Numbered from the stretch's first letter, positions 32,964-42,272 are shown. The stretch is DNA of 64,000 bases from Gordonia polyisoprenivorans NBRC 16320 = JCM 10675 (GCF_000241325.1 NZ_BAEI01000075.1:62001-126000), one strand, 5' to 3'. Numbers and translations are program-made. Notes: generated by a model not told the origin, from the letters alone.

Positions 32964-34040
32964 ATGGCCTCTCCCCTGCTGCGTCTGATCGTGCTCTACG
33001 GCGGTGTGTCCGCCGAGCACGACGTCTCCCGGGTCACCGCGGCGCACGTGATCGCCGCCGCCGACCCCGCCAAGTACGAGGTGAGGCCCATCGGCATCGC
33101 CAAGGACGGCACCTGGGTGCGCAACGACAAGGTGATCGCCGCGCTCGCCGAGGGCACCGAGCTGCCCGGTGAACTCGAGATCGCCGGTACGGCCGTCGAA
33201 CCGCTCGCCGAGTTGCGCCGACAGTCCGACGACGCCATCGGTGTGGTGTTGCCGCTGCTGCACGGACCGCACGGTGAGGACGGCACGATCCAGGGCATGT
33301 TGGAGCTGTTCGGGCTGCCCTATGTCGGCGCCGGGGTGCTCAGCTCCGCGGTGTGCATGGACAAGGCGATGGCCAAGGTGGTTGCCGCGCAGGCCGGGAT
33401 CCCGCAGTGCCGGTGGCTGGAGTTCCGCGATGGCGTCGACGATCCGCGCACCATCGCCTTCCGGGCTATCGAAGAGATGGGGCTTCCGCTGTTCGTCAAG
33501 CCCGCGAACATGGGCTCGTCGGTGGGGATCACCAAGGCCCACGATGCCGCCGAACTCGACGCCGCGATCAATCTCGCGCTGCGCTACGACGACGTCGTCG
33601 TCATCGAGGAAATGGTCGACGGCCGTGAGGTCGAGGTGGCCGTGCTCGGCAATGCGCTGCCGGAGACGTCGGTGCCCGGGGAGATCATGCCGGGCAGCGA
33701 ATTCTACGACTACGAGGACAAATACATCACCGGTGCCGCGAAGCTGGTGATCCCGGCACCGCTGTCGGCGCAGGCCGCCGCCGACGTCCGCGAGCTCGCG
33801 GCGAAGGTGTTCACGGCGATGCGTTGCGCGGGCATGGCACGCGTGGACTTCTTCTACGAGGAGTTCGGTCGGGGCTGGCTCCTCAACGAGGTCAACACGA
33901 TTCCCGGTTTCACCCCGGGCTCGATGTATCCGAAGCTCTGGGATGCCACCGGACTGCCCTACCCCGACCTCATCGACCGCCTGGTCACGCTCGCGCTCGA
34001 ATCGCATCGCCGTCGTACCGGGTTCTCCACCGAACACTGA
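32964..34040 (+). CDS. ddl: D-alanine--D-alanine ligase
   Basis: A 358-residue ATP-grasp ligase. YGGVSAEHDVS at the start, HGPHGEDGTIQGMLEL, the CMDKAMAKVVA helix, FVKPANMGSSVGI and the metal-binding LNEVNTIPGFT are all canonical. The omega-loop reads EFYDYEDKY, with the tyrosine and the KY pair expected for D-Ala-D-Ala synthesis rather than the D-Ala-D-lactate (VanA-like) form. The product is the substrate of the divergent murF, so the pair makes the cell-wall dipeptide and attaches it. Mycobacterial ddlA lies elsewhere, beside gpdA2, so this may be an additional copy. Confidence 0.94.
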   Translation: MASPLLRLIVLYGGVSAEHDVSRVTAAHVIAAADPAKYEVRPIGIAKDGTWVRNDKVIAALAEGTELPGELEIAGTAVEPLAELRRQSDDAIGVVLPLLHGPHGEDGTIQGMLELFGLPYVGAGVLSSAVCMDKAMAKVVAAQAGIPQCRWLEFRDGVDDPRTIAFRAIEEMGLPLFVKPANMGSSVGITKAHDAAELDAAINLALRYDDVVVIEEMVDGREVEVAVLGNALPETSVPGEIMPGSEFYDYEDKYITGAAKLVIPAPLSAQAAADVRELAAKVFTAMRCAGMARVDFFYEEFGRGWLLNEVNTIPGFTPGSMYPKLWDATGLPYPDLIDRLVTLALESHRRRTGFSTEH

Positions 34041-34055
34041 CGTAGCATCGATCCC

Positions 34056-34508
34056 GTGAGCGGCACCGACCACGTGACCAGCACCGATGATGCTTTGCCC
34101 CAGCGACCTTCGGTGTTGCGGGTGTTGGTGTACTCCGACGACGCCGACACCCGTCGCCAGGTCATCGGCGCACTGGGCACCCGGCCTGTGCCCGATCTGC
34201 CGGAGTTGAGCTTCTTGGAGGTGGCGACCGGGCCGATGGTCTTCGCCCAACTCGATGCCGGCAACGTCGACGTCGCCATCCTCGACGGTGAGGCCTCGCC
34301 CGAGGGTGGGCTGGGCATAGCCAAGCAGATGAGCGACGAATATGATCCGCGGCCGCCGACGCTGGTGTTGATCGGTCGCGCCGCCGACCGCTGGCTGGCC
34401 GACTGGTCGCGGGCCGACGCCGCCGCGACGCTTCCGGTCGATCCGATCGAATTGCCGGCAGCCCTGGGCGACATGTTGCGCGGAAAGCTCTCGCAGCAAC
34501 AGTCCTGA
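34056..34508 (+). CDS. Stand-alone receiver-domain protein (Rv3143-like)
   Basis: A 150-residue protein made of one CheY-like receiver domain without an output domain. The phosphoacceptor is the aspartate of DVAILDGEASPEGG, and VLVYSDDADTRRQV supplies the acidic pocket; the conserved lysine of canonical receivers is not obvious (the LPVDP segment stands where a KP pair is usual), so it may be an atypical receiver. It begins with a GTG 15 bases after ddl and ends 162 bases before nuoA. M. tuberculosis Rv3143 occupies the same place upstream of its nuo operon (recalled), hinting at a role tied to respiration. Confidence 0.8.
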   Translation: MSGTDHVTSTDDALPQRPSVLRVLVYSDDADTRRQVIGALGTRPVPDLPELSFLEVATGPMVFAQLDAGNVDVAILDGEASPEGGLGIAKQMSDEYDPRPPTLVLIGRAADRWLADWSRADAAATLPVDPIELPAALGDMLRGKLSQQQS

Positions 34509-34562
34509 ACAGGTATTTCGGCTCCCGGTCGGGACGGTCGTCCGAAAACTCCGCCAAATGTC

Positions 34563-34590
34563 TCGACACGGCGGCATGCGCTTGTAAGGT
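34563..34590 (+). promoter_or_regulatory. Candidate nuo operon promoter
   Basis: TCGACA (34563-34568) and TAAGGT (34585-34590) are 16 bases apart, about 80 bases before the nuoA start, in the only sizeable gap upstream of the operon. The leader that follows contains GGAGGGAG before the nuoA ATG. Confidence 0.4.
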
Positions 34591-34670
34591 TGTGTTGTAG
34601 CTCACATCAGCTCGCTACTACCCAGCAGCTCACACCCACTGAGCGAGCGCACGGAGGGAGTCGATCGGCG

Positions 34671-35063
34671 ATGAACGCCTATGTTCCGATCCTCGTTCTC
34701 GGTGCGATCGCGCTCGGCTTCGCGGTGTTCTCGGTCGTCATCGCCTCGGCGGTGGGGCCGCGCCGGGCCAACCGCGCCAAACTCGATGCCTACGAGTGCG
34801 GTATCGAACCCATCGGCGGCGGTTCGGGGACGTCCACCCTGTCCGACGTGAGACGGACTGTGGTGCAGAGAATTCCGGTCAAGTACTACCTGACCGCGAT
34901 GCTGTTCATCATCTTCGACATCGAAATCGTCTTCCTCTACCCGTGGGCGGTGGCCTTCGACGCGCTCGGCTGGTTCGGCCTGGCGGCGATGGCCCTGTTC
35001 ATCGTGAACGTGTCGGTGGCCTACGCCTACGAATGGCGCCGCGGCGGGTTGGGGTGGGACTGA
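34671..35063 (+). CDS. nuoA: NADH-quinone oxidoreductase subunit A
   Basis: A 130-residue membrane subunit with three transmembrane helices. The conserved loop DAYECGIEPIG and the FIIFDIEIVFLYPWAVAF helix with its buried acidic residues are diagnostic. NuoA sits at the junction of the peripheral and membrane arms of complex I near the quinone site. ATG 34671 follows GGAGGGAG and is chosen over an earlier in-frame start because the first helix begins at once. It is the first gene of a thirteen-gene run to 50579; the 100-base gap to nuoB is the largest inside the operon. Confidence 0.97.
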   Translation: MNAYVPILVLGAIALGFAVFSVVIASAVGPRRANRAKLDAYECGIEPIGGGSGTSTLSDVRRTVVQRIPVKYYLTAMLFIIFDIEIVFLYPWAVAFDALGWFGLAAMALFIVNVSVAYAYEWRRGGLGWD

Positions 35064-35163
35064 CGTGACAGATCCGGCACGAGTCGAGCACAAGGGAGCG
35101 CACCGATAGCGAGTTCGGCACACATGTGCCCGTGACCCGTCCGGCGCGGCGAGGAGGTAGGCG

Positions 35164-35718
35164 ATGGGCCTCGAAGAGAGACTGCCCAGTGGATTCCTGC
35201 TGAGCACTGTGGAGGACCTGGCGGGATTCATGCGCAAGGGCTCGCTGTGGCCCGCGACCTTCGGCCTCGCGTGCTGCGCCATCGAGATGATGGCGAGCAC
35301 CTCCGGTCGCTACGATCTGGCGCGGTTCGGGATGGAGGCTTTCCGCGCCTCGCCGCGTCAGGCCGACCTGATGATCGTCGCCGGACGGGTCAGCCAGAAG
35401 ATGGCACCGGTGCTGCGCCAGATCTACGACCAGATGACCGAGCCCAAATGGGTTCTGGCGATGGGCGTTTGCGCCAGCTCGGGCGGCATGTTCAACAACT
35501 ACGCGATCGTGCAGGGCGTCGACCACGTGGTACCCGTCGACATCTATCTACCGGGCTGTCCGCCACGCCCGGAGATGTTGCTCAACGCCATCCTCGCGCT
35601 GCACCGCAAGATCGGCGAGATGCCGCTGGGCGTCAATCGCGAAGAGGCCATCTGGGCCGCCGAACAGGCGGCCCTGCAGGCCACTCCGACGATCGAGCTG
35701 AAGGGCCTGCTGCGATGA
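35164..35718 (+). CDS. nuoB: NADH-quinone oxidoreductase subunit B
   Basis: A 184-residue subunit that binds the terminal cluster N2. The four ligands lie in LACCAIEMMA (tandem cysteines), GVCASSGGMF and LPGCPPRPE. It passes electrons to the quinone at the NuoB/NuoD interface on the cytoplasmic face. GGAGG precedes the ATG. Its TGA overlaps the nuoC ATG by four bases. Confidence 0.98.
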   Translation: MGLEERLPSGFLLSTVEDLAGFMRKGSLWPATFGLACCAIEMMASTSGRYDLARFGMEAFRASPRQADLMIVAGRVSQKMAPVLRQIYDQMTEPKWVLAMGVCASSGGMFNNYAIVQGVDHVVPVDIYLPGCPPRPEMLLNAILALHRKIGEMPLGVNREEAIWAAEQAALQATPTIELKGLLR

Positions 35719-36410
35719 CCGACGACGAGACGACCGGCGCGGCCGCACCCGACGAGGTGATCGCGGTGCGCCACGGCCTGTTCGGGGTGCACGGCAGCGG
35801 CGACACCTCCGGATACGGCGGGCTGGTGCAGACGGTCACCCTGCCCGCCGCGACCCGGCCCTACGGCGGATACTTCGACCACATCGCCGACACACTCTCT
35901 GCCGCGCTCGACGCAAACGAGGGTCCGGGCTTCGACGAGGCCATCGAGAAGGTAGAGATCCACGCCGGGGAGATGACGATGTACGTCGTCGCCCGACATC
36001 TGGCCGTCGTCGCACTGACGCTGCGCAACCACGAGGCGCTGCGCTTCGAATTGTGCTTGGGCGTCAACGGGGTTCACTATCCCGACGACACCGGCCGCGA
36101 ACTCCACGCGGTATATCCGCTGGCGTCGATCACCAACAATCGGCGGCTGCGGCTGGAGGTGGCGGTCCCCGACGCCGACCCGCACATCCCGAGCCTGTGC
36201 GAGATCTACCCCACCAACGACTGGCACGAACGCGAGACCTTCGACTTCTTCGGCATCGTCTTCGACGGCCACCGCGCGCTCACCCGGATCTCGATGCCCG
36301 ACGACTGGGTGGGTCACCCCCAGCGCAAGGACTACCCGCTGGGCGGGGTTCCGGTGGAGTACAAGGGAACCCAGGTTGCACCACCCGATCGCCGGAGGTC
36401 GTACTCATGA
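35715..36410 (+). CDS. nuoC: NADH-quinone oxidoreductase subunit C
   Basis: A 231-residue peripheral-arm subunit of the 30-kDa family. The N-terminal 60 residues are variable (GLFGVHGSGDTSGYGGL is shared with mycobacterial NuoC), and the C-terminal signature NDWHERETFDFFGIVFDGH followed by GHPQRKDYPL is intact. It helps form the quinone chamber with NuoB and NuoD and binds no cofactor. Unlike E. coli it is not fused to NuoD. The start overlaps nuoB and the end overlaps nuoD (ATGA at both). Confidence 0.97.
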   Translation: MTDDETTGAAAPDEVIAVRHGLFGVHGSGDTSGYGGLVQTVTLPAATRPYGGYFDHIADTLSAALDANEGPGFDEAIEKVEIHAGEMTMYVVARHLAVVALTLRNHEALRFELCLGVNGVHYPDDTGRELHAVYPLASITNNRRLRLEVAVPDADPHIPSLCEIYPTNDWHERETFDFFGIVFDGHRALTRISMPDDWVGHPQRKDYPLGGVPVEYKGTQVAPPDRRRSYS

Positions 36411-37747
36411 CCGATCTCGACCCGCGGCCGAGTCACGCCGCTCGGCCCGAACACACCTACACCGTCTCCGGCCAGGATTGGGACGAGATCGTCGCCGAGG
36501 TGTCGGCGCGCGCCGCCGCCAACTCCGGCGAGGAGCGGATCGTGGTGAACATGGGTCCGCAGCACCCGTCCACGCACGGGGTGCTGCGGCTGATCCTGGA
36601 GATCGAGGGCGAGACGGTCACCGAGGCACGATGCGGAATCGGGTACCTGCACACCGGGATCGAGAAAAACCTGGAGTACCGCAACTGGATTCAGGGCGTC
36701 ACCTTCGTCACCCGCATGGATTATCTCTCACCGTTCTTCAACGAGACGGCCTACTGCCTGGCGGTGGAGAAGCTCCTGGGCATCACCGAGGCCATCCCCG
36801 AGCGCGCCTCGGTCATCCGGGTGATGCTCATGGAGCTCAACCGGATCACCTCCCACCTGGTCGCCCTGGCCACCGGCGGTATGGAACTCGGTGCGGTGAC
36901 CGCGATGTTCTCCGGTTTCGGTATCCGCGAACAGATTCTCGATATCTTCGAGCTCGTCACCGGCCTACGGATGAACCACGCCTTCATCCGGCCCGGTGGA
37001 GTGGCGACCGACCTCCCCGACGGCGCCGTGGAGCAGATCGCCGCGATCGTCGCCGGCCTGCCCGAGCAACTGGCCAAACTCTCGGACCTGTTGACCGACA
37101 ACTACATCTGGAAAGCGCGCACCTGCAACGTCGGTTTCCTCGACCTCACCGGGTGCACGGCGCTCGGCATCACCGGCCCCGTCCTGCGATCCACCGGCCT
37201 CCCGCACGACGTCCGCAAGACCGAGCCCTACTGCGGGTACGAGGACTACGACTTCGACGTGATCACCGAGACCACCTGTGACTCCTACGGGCGCTATGTG
37301 ATTCGCGTGCGAGAGATGAGTGAGTCGGTGCGGATCGTCGAACAGTGCCTGGCACGGCTGCGGCCCGGACCGGTGATGGTGACCGACGCGAACATCGCCT
37401 GGCCCGCCGATCTCACGCTCGGACCCGACGGACTCGGCAACTCCCCCGCCCACATCGCCGAGATCATGGGCGAATCCATGGAGTCGCTGATCCACCACTT
37501 CAAACTCGTCACCGAGGGTATGCGGGTGCCACCGGGCCAGTGTTATGTGGCGATCGAATCGCCGCGCGGTGAGCTGGGTGTCCACATGGTCTCCGACGGC
37601 GGAACCCGGCCCTACCGAGTGCATTTCCGCGATCCGTCGTTCACCAACCTGCAGGCCGTGGCGGCGATGTGCGAGGGCGGCATGGTCGCCGACGTGATCA
37701 CCGCCGTGGCCAGCATCGACCCGGTGATGGGAGGCGTGGACCGATGA
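36407..37747 (+). CDS. nuoD: NADH-quinone oxidoreductase subunit D
   Basis: A 446-residue subunit of the 49-kDa family. NMGPQHPSTHGVLRL contains the quinone-site histidine, and RVTFVTRMDYLS, LMELNRITSHL and the C-terminal SIDPVMGGVDR are all conserved. It is derived from the large subunit of NiFe hydrogenases and forms the quinone-binding cavity with NuoB. The length is normal. Its TGA overlaps the ATG of the fused nuoEF gene by four bases. Confidence 0.98.
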   Translation: MTDLDPRPSHAARPEHTYTVSGQDWDEIVAEVSARAAANSGEERIVVNMGPQHPSTHGVLRLILEIEGETVTEARCGIGYLHTGIEKNLEYRNWIQGVTFVTRMDYLSPFFNETAYCLAVEKLLGITEAIPERASVIRVMLMELNRITSHLVALATGGMELGAVTAMFSGFGIREQILDIFELVTGLRMNHAFIRPGGVATDLPDGAVEQIAAIVAGLPEQLAKLSDLLTDNYIWKARTCNVGFLDLTGCTALGITGPVLRSTGLPHDVRKTEPYCGYEDYDFDVITETTCDSYGRYVIRVREMSESVRIVEQCLARLRPGPVMVTDANIAWPADLTLGPDGLGNSPAHIAEIMGESMESLIHHFKLVTEGMRVPPGQCYVAIESPRGELGVHMVSDGGTRPYRVHFRDPSFTNLQAVAAMCEGGMVADVITAVASIDPVMGGVDR

Positions 37748-39873
37748 GCGAACCGGTGTACCTCGAACTGGGAATCGACGGGCCGCCACCCGAACCCGCG
37801 CCGGCCGAACCCGCCGCGTGCGTCGCACGCCCGCACGGACCGATCGAGTTCGACGGCCCGGCAACCTATCCCGACGGCGTCGCCGATCGTCTGCGACAGG
37901 CGGCTGCGCCGATCGTCGCGCGCTACCCGCAATCCCGATCGGCGCTGCTACCCCTGCTGCACCTGATGCAGTCGCAGGACGGACACCTCACCCGCGCCGG
38001 CATCGCACTGTGCGCCGAGATCCTCGACCTCACCGACGCCCAGGTCGCCGCGGTCGCCACCTTCTACTCGATGTTCCGCCGCACGCCCACCGGTGAGTAT
38101 CTGATCGGTGTGTGCACCAACACCCTCTGTGGGGTTCTCGGCGGTGACGAGATCCTGCGCACGGTGTGTGAACACCTCGGTGTCGCACCCGGTGAGACCA
38201 CCGAGGATCACCGGATCACCGTCGAGCACCTCGAATGCAACGCGGCCTGCGATCTCGCCCCGGTGGTGATGGTCAACTGGGAGTTCTTCGACCAGCAGAC
38301 CCCGGAGTCGGTGGTCGAACTCGTCGAGGACCTGCGGGCCGGGGTCGAGGTCACGCCCAGTCGCAGTGACCGGGCGGTGGCCGGATTCCGGGACACCGCA
38401 GCCGTATTGGCCGGAGTCGGAGAGGTCGCGTCGCCCACCGCAGGTGATACTGCAGCAGGTGATGCCGGGCCCACCGAGTATCCGGTCGAGGCTGAGCCCG
38501 CGGCGCCGCCGGTCCTGTCGCGGCACTGGGCCGAGCCGGAGTCGTGGACCCTGGACAACTATCGGCGCCACAACGGATACCGGGGCCTGCGCGCCGCGCT
38601 GGACATGGCTCCCGACGCCGTCATCGAGGCGGTCAAGTCGGCGGGATTGCGCGGGCGCGGCGGGGCGGGTTTCCCGGTGGGACTGAAGTGGTCGTTCATC
38701 CCGCAGGACAAGGGGGACGCCCCGAATCCGGATGCGCCACCGCACTATCTGGTGGTCAACGCCGACGAGTCCGAGCCGGGCACCTGCAAGGACATGCCGC
38801 TGATGCTCGCATCTCCGCACGCCCTCGTGGAGGGGGCGATCATCGCGGCCTACGCGATCCGGGCGCGCCACGCCTTCATCTACCTGCGCGGTGAGGTCGT
38901 CGGGGTGCTGCGTCGCCTGCGTCAGGCCGTCGACGAGGCCTACGCCGCAGGCTATCTGGGGCGTGACATCCTCGGATCGGGAATCGACGTCGACCTCGTG
39001 GTGCACGCCGGCGCGGGCGCGTACATCTGCGGTGAGGAAACGGCCTTGCTCGACTCGCTCGAGGGTCGTCGCGGCCAGCCCCGACTGCGGCCGCCGTTCC
39101 CCGCGGTCGCCGGTCTCTACGCGAGTCCGACGGTGGTCAACAACGTCGAATCGATCGCCAGCGTCCCCGCGATCCTACGCAACGGCATCGACTGGTTCCG
39201 CGCCATGGGCACCGAGAAGTCGCCGGGATTCACCCTGTACTCGCTGTCGGGACACGTCAACCATCCCGGCCAGTACGAGGCTCCCCTCGGTATCACGTTG
39301 CGGCAGTTACTCGATCGGGCCGGTGGCGTCCGCGACGGACACCACCTCAAGTTCTGGACGCCGGGCGGATCGTCGACACCGATGCTCACCGCCGACCATC
39401 TCGACGTACCGCTGGACTACGAGGGCGTCGCCGAGGCCGGATCGATGTTGGGTACCAAGGCCTTACAGATCTTCGACGAGACCACGTGCGTGGTACGGGC
39501 GGTGCTGCGCTGGACCGAGTTCTACGCGCACGAGTCATGCGGCAAGTGCACGCCGTGCCGGGAGGGCACCTACTGGCTGGTGCAACAGCTACGCGCCATC
39601 GAGTCCGGCGACCTCGACGCCGATGAGATGTCCGCGGCACTCGCGGTCCTCGCCGACGTCACCAACAGCATCGTCGGGAAGTCGTTCTGCGCACTCGGCG
39701 ACGGCGCCGGAAGCCCGATCGTCTCGGCGCTCAAGTACTTCCGGGACGAGTTTCTCGCCCACACCCGCCCCGGGTCGGGTCCGGATGCGCGCGGGCGCTG
39801 TCCGTTCGATCCCGCCGCGTCGACCGTCTTCACCGACCACCGCACGCCGTACGTCCCGGGAGCGAGCCGATGA
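37744..39873 (+). CDS. nuoEF: Fused NADH-quinone oxidoreductase subunits E and F
   Basis: One 709-residue frame holds both NADH-module subunits. Residues 1-215 are NuoE: the 2Fe-2S ligands are C124, C129, C165 and C169. A linker rich in Pro, Ala, Gly and Thr (about 216-257) leads to NuoF, which starts near RHWAEPESWTLDNY and has the FMN/NADH motif GLRGRGGAGFPVGLKW, YICGEETALLDSLEGRRGQP and the 4Fe-4S ligands C599, C602, C605 and C649. There is no stop and no in-frame ATG at the junction. In M. tuberculosis and E. coli these are two genes. NuoE and NuoF contact each other in complex I, so a fusion is structurally reasonable. Confidence 0.95.
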   Translation: MSEPVYLELGIDGPPPEPAPAEPAACVARPHGPIEFDGPATYPDGVADRLRQAAAPIVARYPQSRSALLPLLHLMQSQDGHLTRAGIALCAEILDLTDAQVAAVATFYSMFRRTPTGEYLIGVCTNTLCGVLGGDEILRTVCEHLGVAPGETTEDHRITVEHLECNAACDLAPVVMVNWEFFDQQTPESVVELVEDLRAGVEVTPSRSDRAVAGFRDTAAVLAGVGEVASPTAGDTAAGDAGPTEYPVEAEPAAPPVLSRHWAEPESWTLDNYRRHNGYRGLRAALDMAPDAVIEAVKSAGLRGRGGAGFPVGLKWSFIPQDKGDAPNPDAPPHYLVVNADESEPGTCKDMPLMLASPHALVEGAIIAAYAIRARHAFIYLRGEVVGVLRRLRQAVDEAYAAGYLGRDILGSGIDVDLVVHAGAGAYICGEETALLDSLEGRRGQPRLRPPFPAVAGLYASPTVVNNVESIASVPAILRNGIDWFRAMGTEKSPGFTLYSLSGHVNHPGQYEAPLGITLRQLLDRAGGVRDGHHLKFWTPGGSSTPMLTADHLDVPLDYEGVAEAGSMLGTKALQIFDETTCVVRAVLRWTEFYAHESCGKCTPCREGTYWLVQQLRAIESGDLDADEMSAALAVLADVTNSIVGKSFCALGDGAGSPIVSALKYFRDEFLAHTRPGSGPDARGRCPFDPAASTVFTDHRTPYVPGASR

Positions 39874-42272
39874 CCGCACTGTCCGACCGGCCCTCGTCCG
39901 CCGAGCCCGTCGAACTCGTCACCGCGACCATCGACGGCACCGAGGTCCGGGTACCCCCCGGCACCTTGGTGATCCGGGCTGCCGAACGGGTGGGCATCCA
40001 GATTCCCCGGTTCTGCGATCACCCGTTGCTCGCCCCGGTCGGTGCGTGCCGGCAGTGTCTCGTCGAGGTCGAGGGGCAGCGCAAACCGCTCGCCTCATGC
40101 ACCACCACGGTCACCGAGGGCATGGAGGTCCGCACCCAACTCGGCTCGGAGATCGCCGAGAAGGCCCAGCGCGGGGTGATGGAACTGCTGCTCATCAACC
40201 ATCCGCTGGACTGCCCGATCTGCGACAAGGGTGGTGAATGCCCGCTGCAGAACCAGGCGATGACCGCCGGGCGTCCGCGCTCGCGGTTCACCGGGCCCAA
40301 ACGCACCTACACCAAACCGGTTCCGCTGTCCTCGGCGGTGCTGCTCGACCGGGAGCGGTGCGTGCTGTGCGCCCGCTGCACCCGCTTCGCCGACCAGATC
40401 GTCGGCGACCCGCTCATCGACCTCGCCGATCGTGGTGCGCTGCAACAGGTCAGCACCGCCGACGGAACCCCGTTTGACTCGTACTTCTCCGGCAACACCG
40501 TGCAGATCTGTCCCGTCGGTGCGCTGACCGGTACCGCCTACCGCTTCCGCGCCCGGCCGTTCGATCTGGTGTCCACCCCGAGCGCCTGCGAACACTGTGC
40601 GAGCGGCTGCGCCCAGCGCACCGACCATCGGCGTGGAAAGGTGTTGCGGCGCCTGGCCGCCGACGATCCCGCGGTCAACGAGGAGTGGAACTGCGACAAG
40701 GGACGCTGGGCGTTCGCCTACACCGCCGGCGCCGATCGGCTCACCACACCGCTGGTCCGGGACCGGCACGGACAGCTGCGGGAGGTGTCGTGGGCGCAGG
40801 CGTTGCGCGCCGCCGCCGACGGACTGCAGGCCGCCCGGGGACGTACCGGAGTCCTCACCGGCGGCCGGATCACCGCCGAGGACGCCTACGCCTACGTCCG
40901 GTTCGCGCGAACCGTTCTCGGCACCAACGACATCGATTTCCGCTCCCGGCCGCACAGCGCCGAGGAGACCGCCTTCCTCACCCGCCACGTCGCCGCCCGC
41001 GCCGACGACCTCACCTACGACGCACTGGTCGCGGCGCCAACCGTGCTGCTCGCCGGATTCGAGCCGGAGGAGGAGTCACCGATCGTCTTCCTGCGACTGC
41101 GTCGCGCGGTGCGCACCACCGGCACCCGGGTCCACGCGATCGCGTCGTGGCGTAGTCCCGGCATCGAAAAGCTGAACGGCACAGTACTTCCCACCGTTCC
41201 CGGCGCCGAGGCCGCGGTACTCGATGACGACTCCACCGCGGCGCTGCTCGGCGACGCGGGATCGGTGATCATCGTCGGCGAACGTCTCGCCAGCGCTCCG
41301 GGCGCCCTCCCCGCGGCGATGCGACTCGCCGAACGGACCGGCGCACGACTGGTATGGATACCACGACGCGCCGGCGATCGCGGAGCGGTGGAAGTCGGCG
41401 CGCTGCCGACGCTGCTGCCCGGCGGCCGGCCGGTCACCGATGCCACCGCACGACTCCAGGTCGCCGGGCTCTGGCAGGCACGCGATCTCCCGTCCATCCC
41501 TGGGCGCGACAGCGGTGAGATCCTCTCCGCCGCAACGACCGGCCGCCTCGACGCGCTGCTCGTCGGTGGCGTCGATCCGGCCGATCTCCCCGACCCCGCC
41601 GCCGCGATCGCCGCCCTCGACGCGGTGGGATTCCTGGTGAGCCTGGAGATCCGGACATCGGCGGTGACCGAACGCGCCGACGTGGTGCTGCCGGTCGCGG
41701 CGGCCGCGGAGAAGGCGGGGATGTTCCTCGACTGGGAAGGGCGGTCACGCCCGTTCCCGGCCGCCCTCGCCGACACCGGGCGTCTGTCGGATCATCGGGT
41801 CCTCGACGCATTGGCGCAGGCGGCGGGTGTCTCGCTGGACTGCCGCGAGATCACCGATATTCGAGCACAATTGGGCCGCCTCGGGCCGTGGACGGGCCCT
41901 CGACCGGAGATACCGGTACCCCCGGTGTCGGCGGCCCGCACACCCGGCCCCGGCGAGGCGGTGCTGTCGACCTGGCATCTGCTGCTCGACGACGGCCGAC
42001 TCCAAGACAGCGAGCCGTATCTCGCCGGCACCGCGCACCCATCGGTGGCACGGTGCTCGGCGGCCACGGCGAGCGCTGCCGGACTCACCGACGGACACGA
42101 CGTCGAACTGAGTACCGACTCGGGCACACTGACCCTTCCACTGCTGATCACCGACATGGTCGACGGCGTGGTGTGGGTGCCCACCTATTCGGTGTCCTCG
42201 CATGTCCGTTCGCAGCTGCATGCAGAATCCGGCGACGTCGTCGCCGTCCGTCCGGCGGAAGGGCAGTCGTGA
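39870..42272 (+). CDS. nuoG: NADH-quinone oxidoreductase subunit G
   Basis: An 800-residue iron-sulfur subunit. In order: a 2Fe-2S ferredoxin domain (FCDHPLLAPVGACRQCLVEV), the His-ligated 4Fe-4S region (HPLDCPICDKGGECPLQN), a second 4Fe-4S pair (RCVLCARCTRFADQI), then a molybdopterin-oxidoreductase-like domain opening with CEHCASGCAQRTDHR and NEEWNCDKGRW, which may carry the extra N7-type cluster. The C-terminal half is the degenerate Mo-enzyme fold. It passes electrons from NuoF toward NuoI. Both ends overlap neighbours by four bases. Confidence 0.97.
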   Translation: MTALSDRPSSAEPVELVTATIDGTEVRVPPGTLVIRAAERVGIQIPRFCDHPLLAPVGACRQCLVEVEGQRKPLASCTTTVTEGMEVRTQLGSEIAEKAQRGVMELLLINHPLDCPICDKGGECPLQNQAMTAGRPRSRFTGPKRTYTKPVPLSSAVLLDRERCVLCARCTRFADQIVGDPLIDLADRGALQQVSTADGTPFDSYFSGNTVQICPVGALTGTAYRFRARPFDLVSTPSACEHCASGCAQRTDHRRGKVLRRLAADDPAVNEEWNCDKGRWAFAYTAGADRLTTPLVRDRHGQLREVSWAQALRAAADGLQAARGRTGVLTGGRITAEDAYAYVRFARTVLGTNDIDFRSRPHSAEETAFLTRHVAARADDLTYDALVAAPTVLLAGFEPEEESPIVFLRLRRAVRTTGTRVHAIASWRSPGIEKLNGTVLPTVPGAEAAVLDDDSTAALLGDAGSVIIVGERLASAPGALPAAMRLAERTGARLVWIPRRAGDRGAVEVGALPTLLPGGRPVTDATARLQVAGLWQARDLPSIPGRDSGEILSAATTGRLDALLVGGVDPADLPDPAAAIAALDAVGFLVSLEIRTSAVTERADVVLPVAAAAEKAGMFLDWEGRSRPFPAALADTGRLSDHRVLDALAQAAGVSLDCREITDIRAQLGRLGPWTGPRPEIPVPPVSAARTPGPGEAVLSTWHLLLDDGRLQDSEPYLAGTAHPSVARCSAATASAAGLTDGHDVELSTDSGTLTLPLLITDMVDGVVWVPTYSVSSHVRSQLHAESGDVVAVRPAEGQS

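Noticed and set aside
31622..34040. A vancomycin-resistance (D-Ala-D-Lac) cluster.
   Set aside because: The Ddl omega-loop has the D-Ala-D-Ala residues (EFYDYEDKY) and there is no vanH, vanX, vanR or vanS gene nearby.
37744..39873. The NuoE-NuoF fusion as a simple lost stop codon from a sequencing error.
   Set aside because: The junction has a 40-residue linker of normal codon bias in one frame, with no remnant start or ribosome-binding site for nuoF. An error remains possible and is listed as a refuting test.
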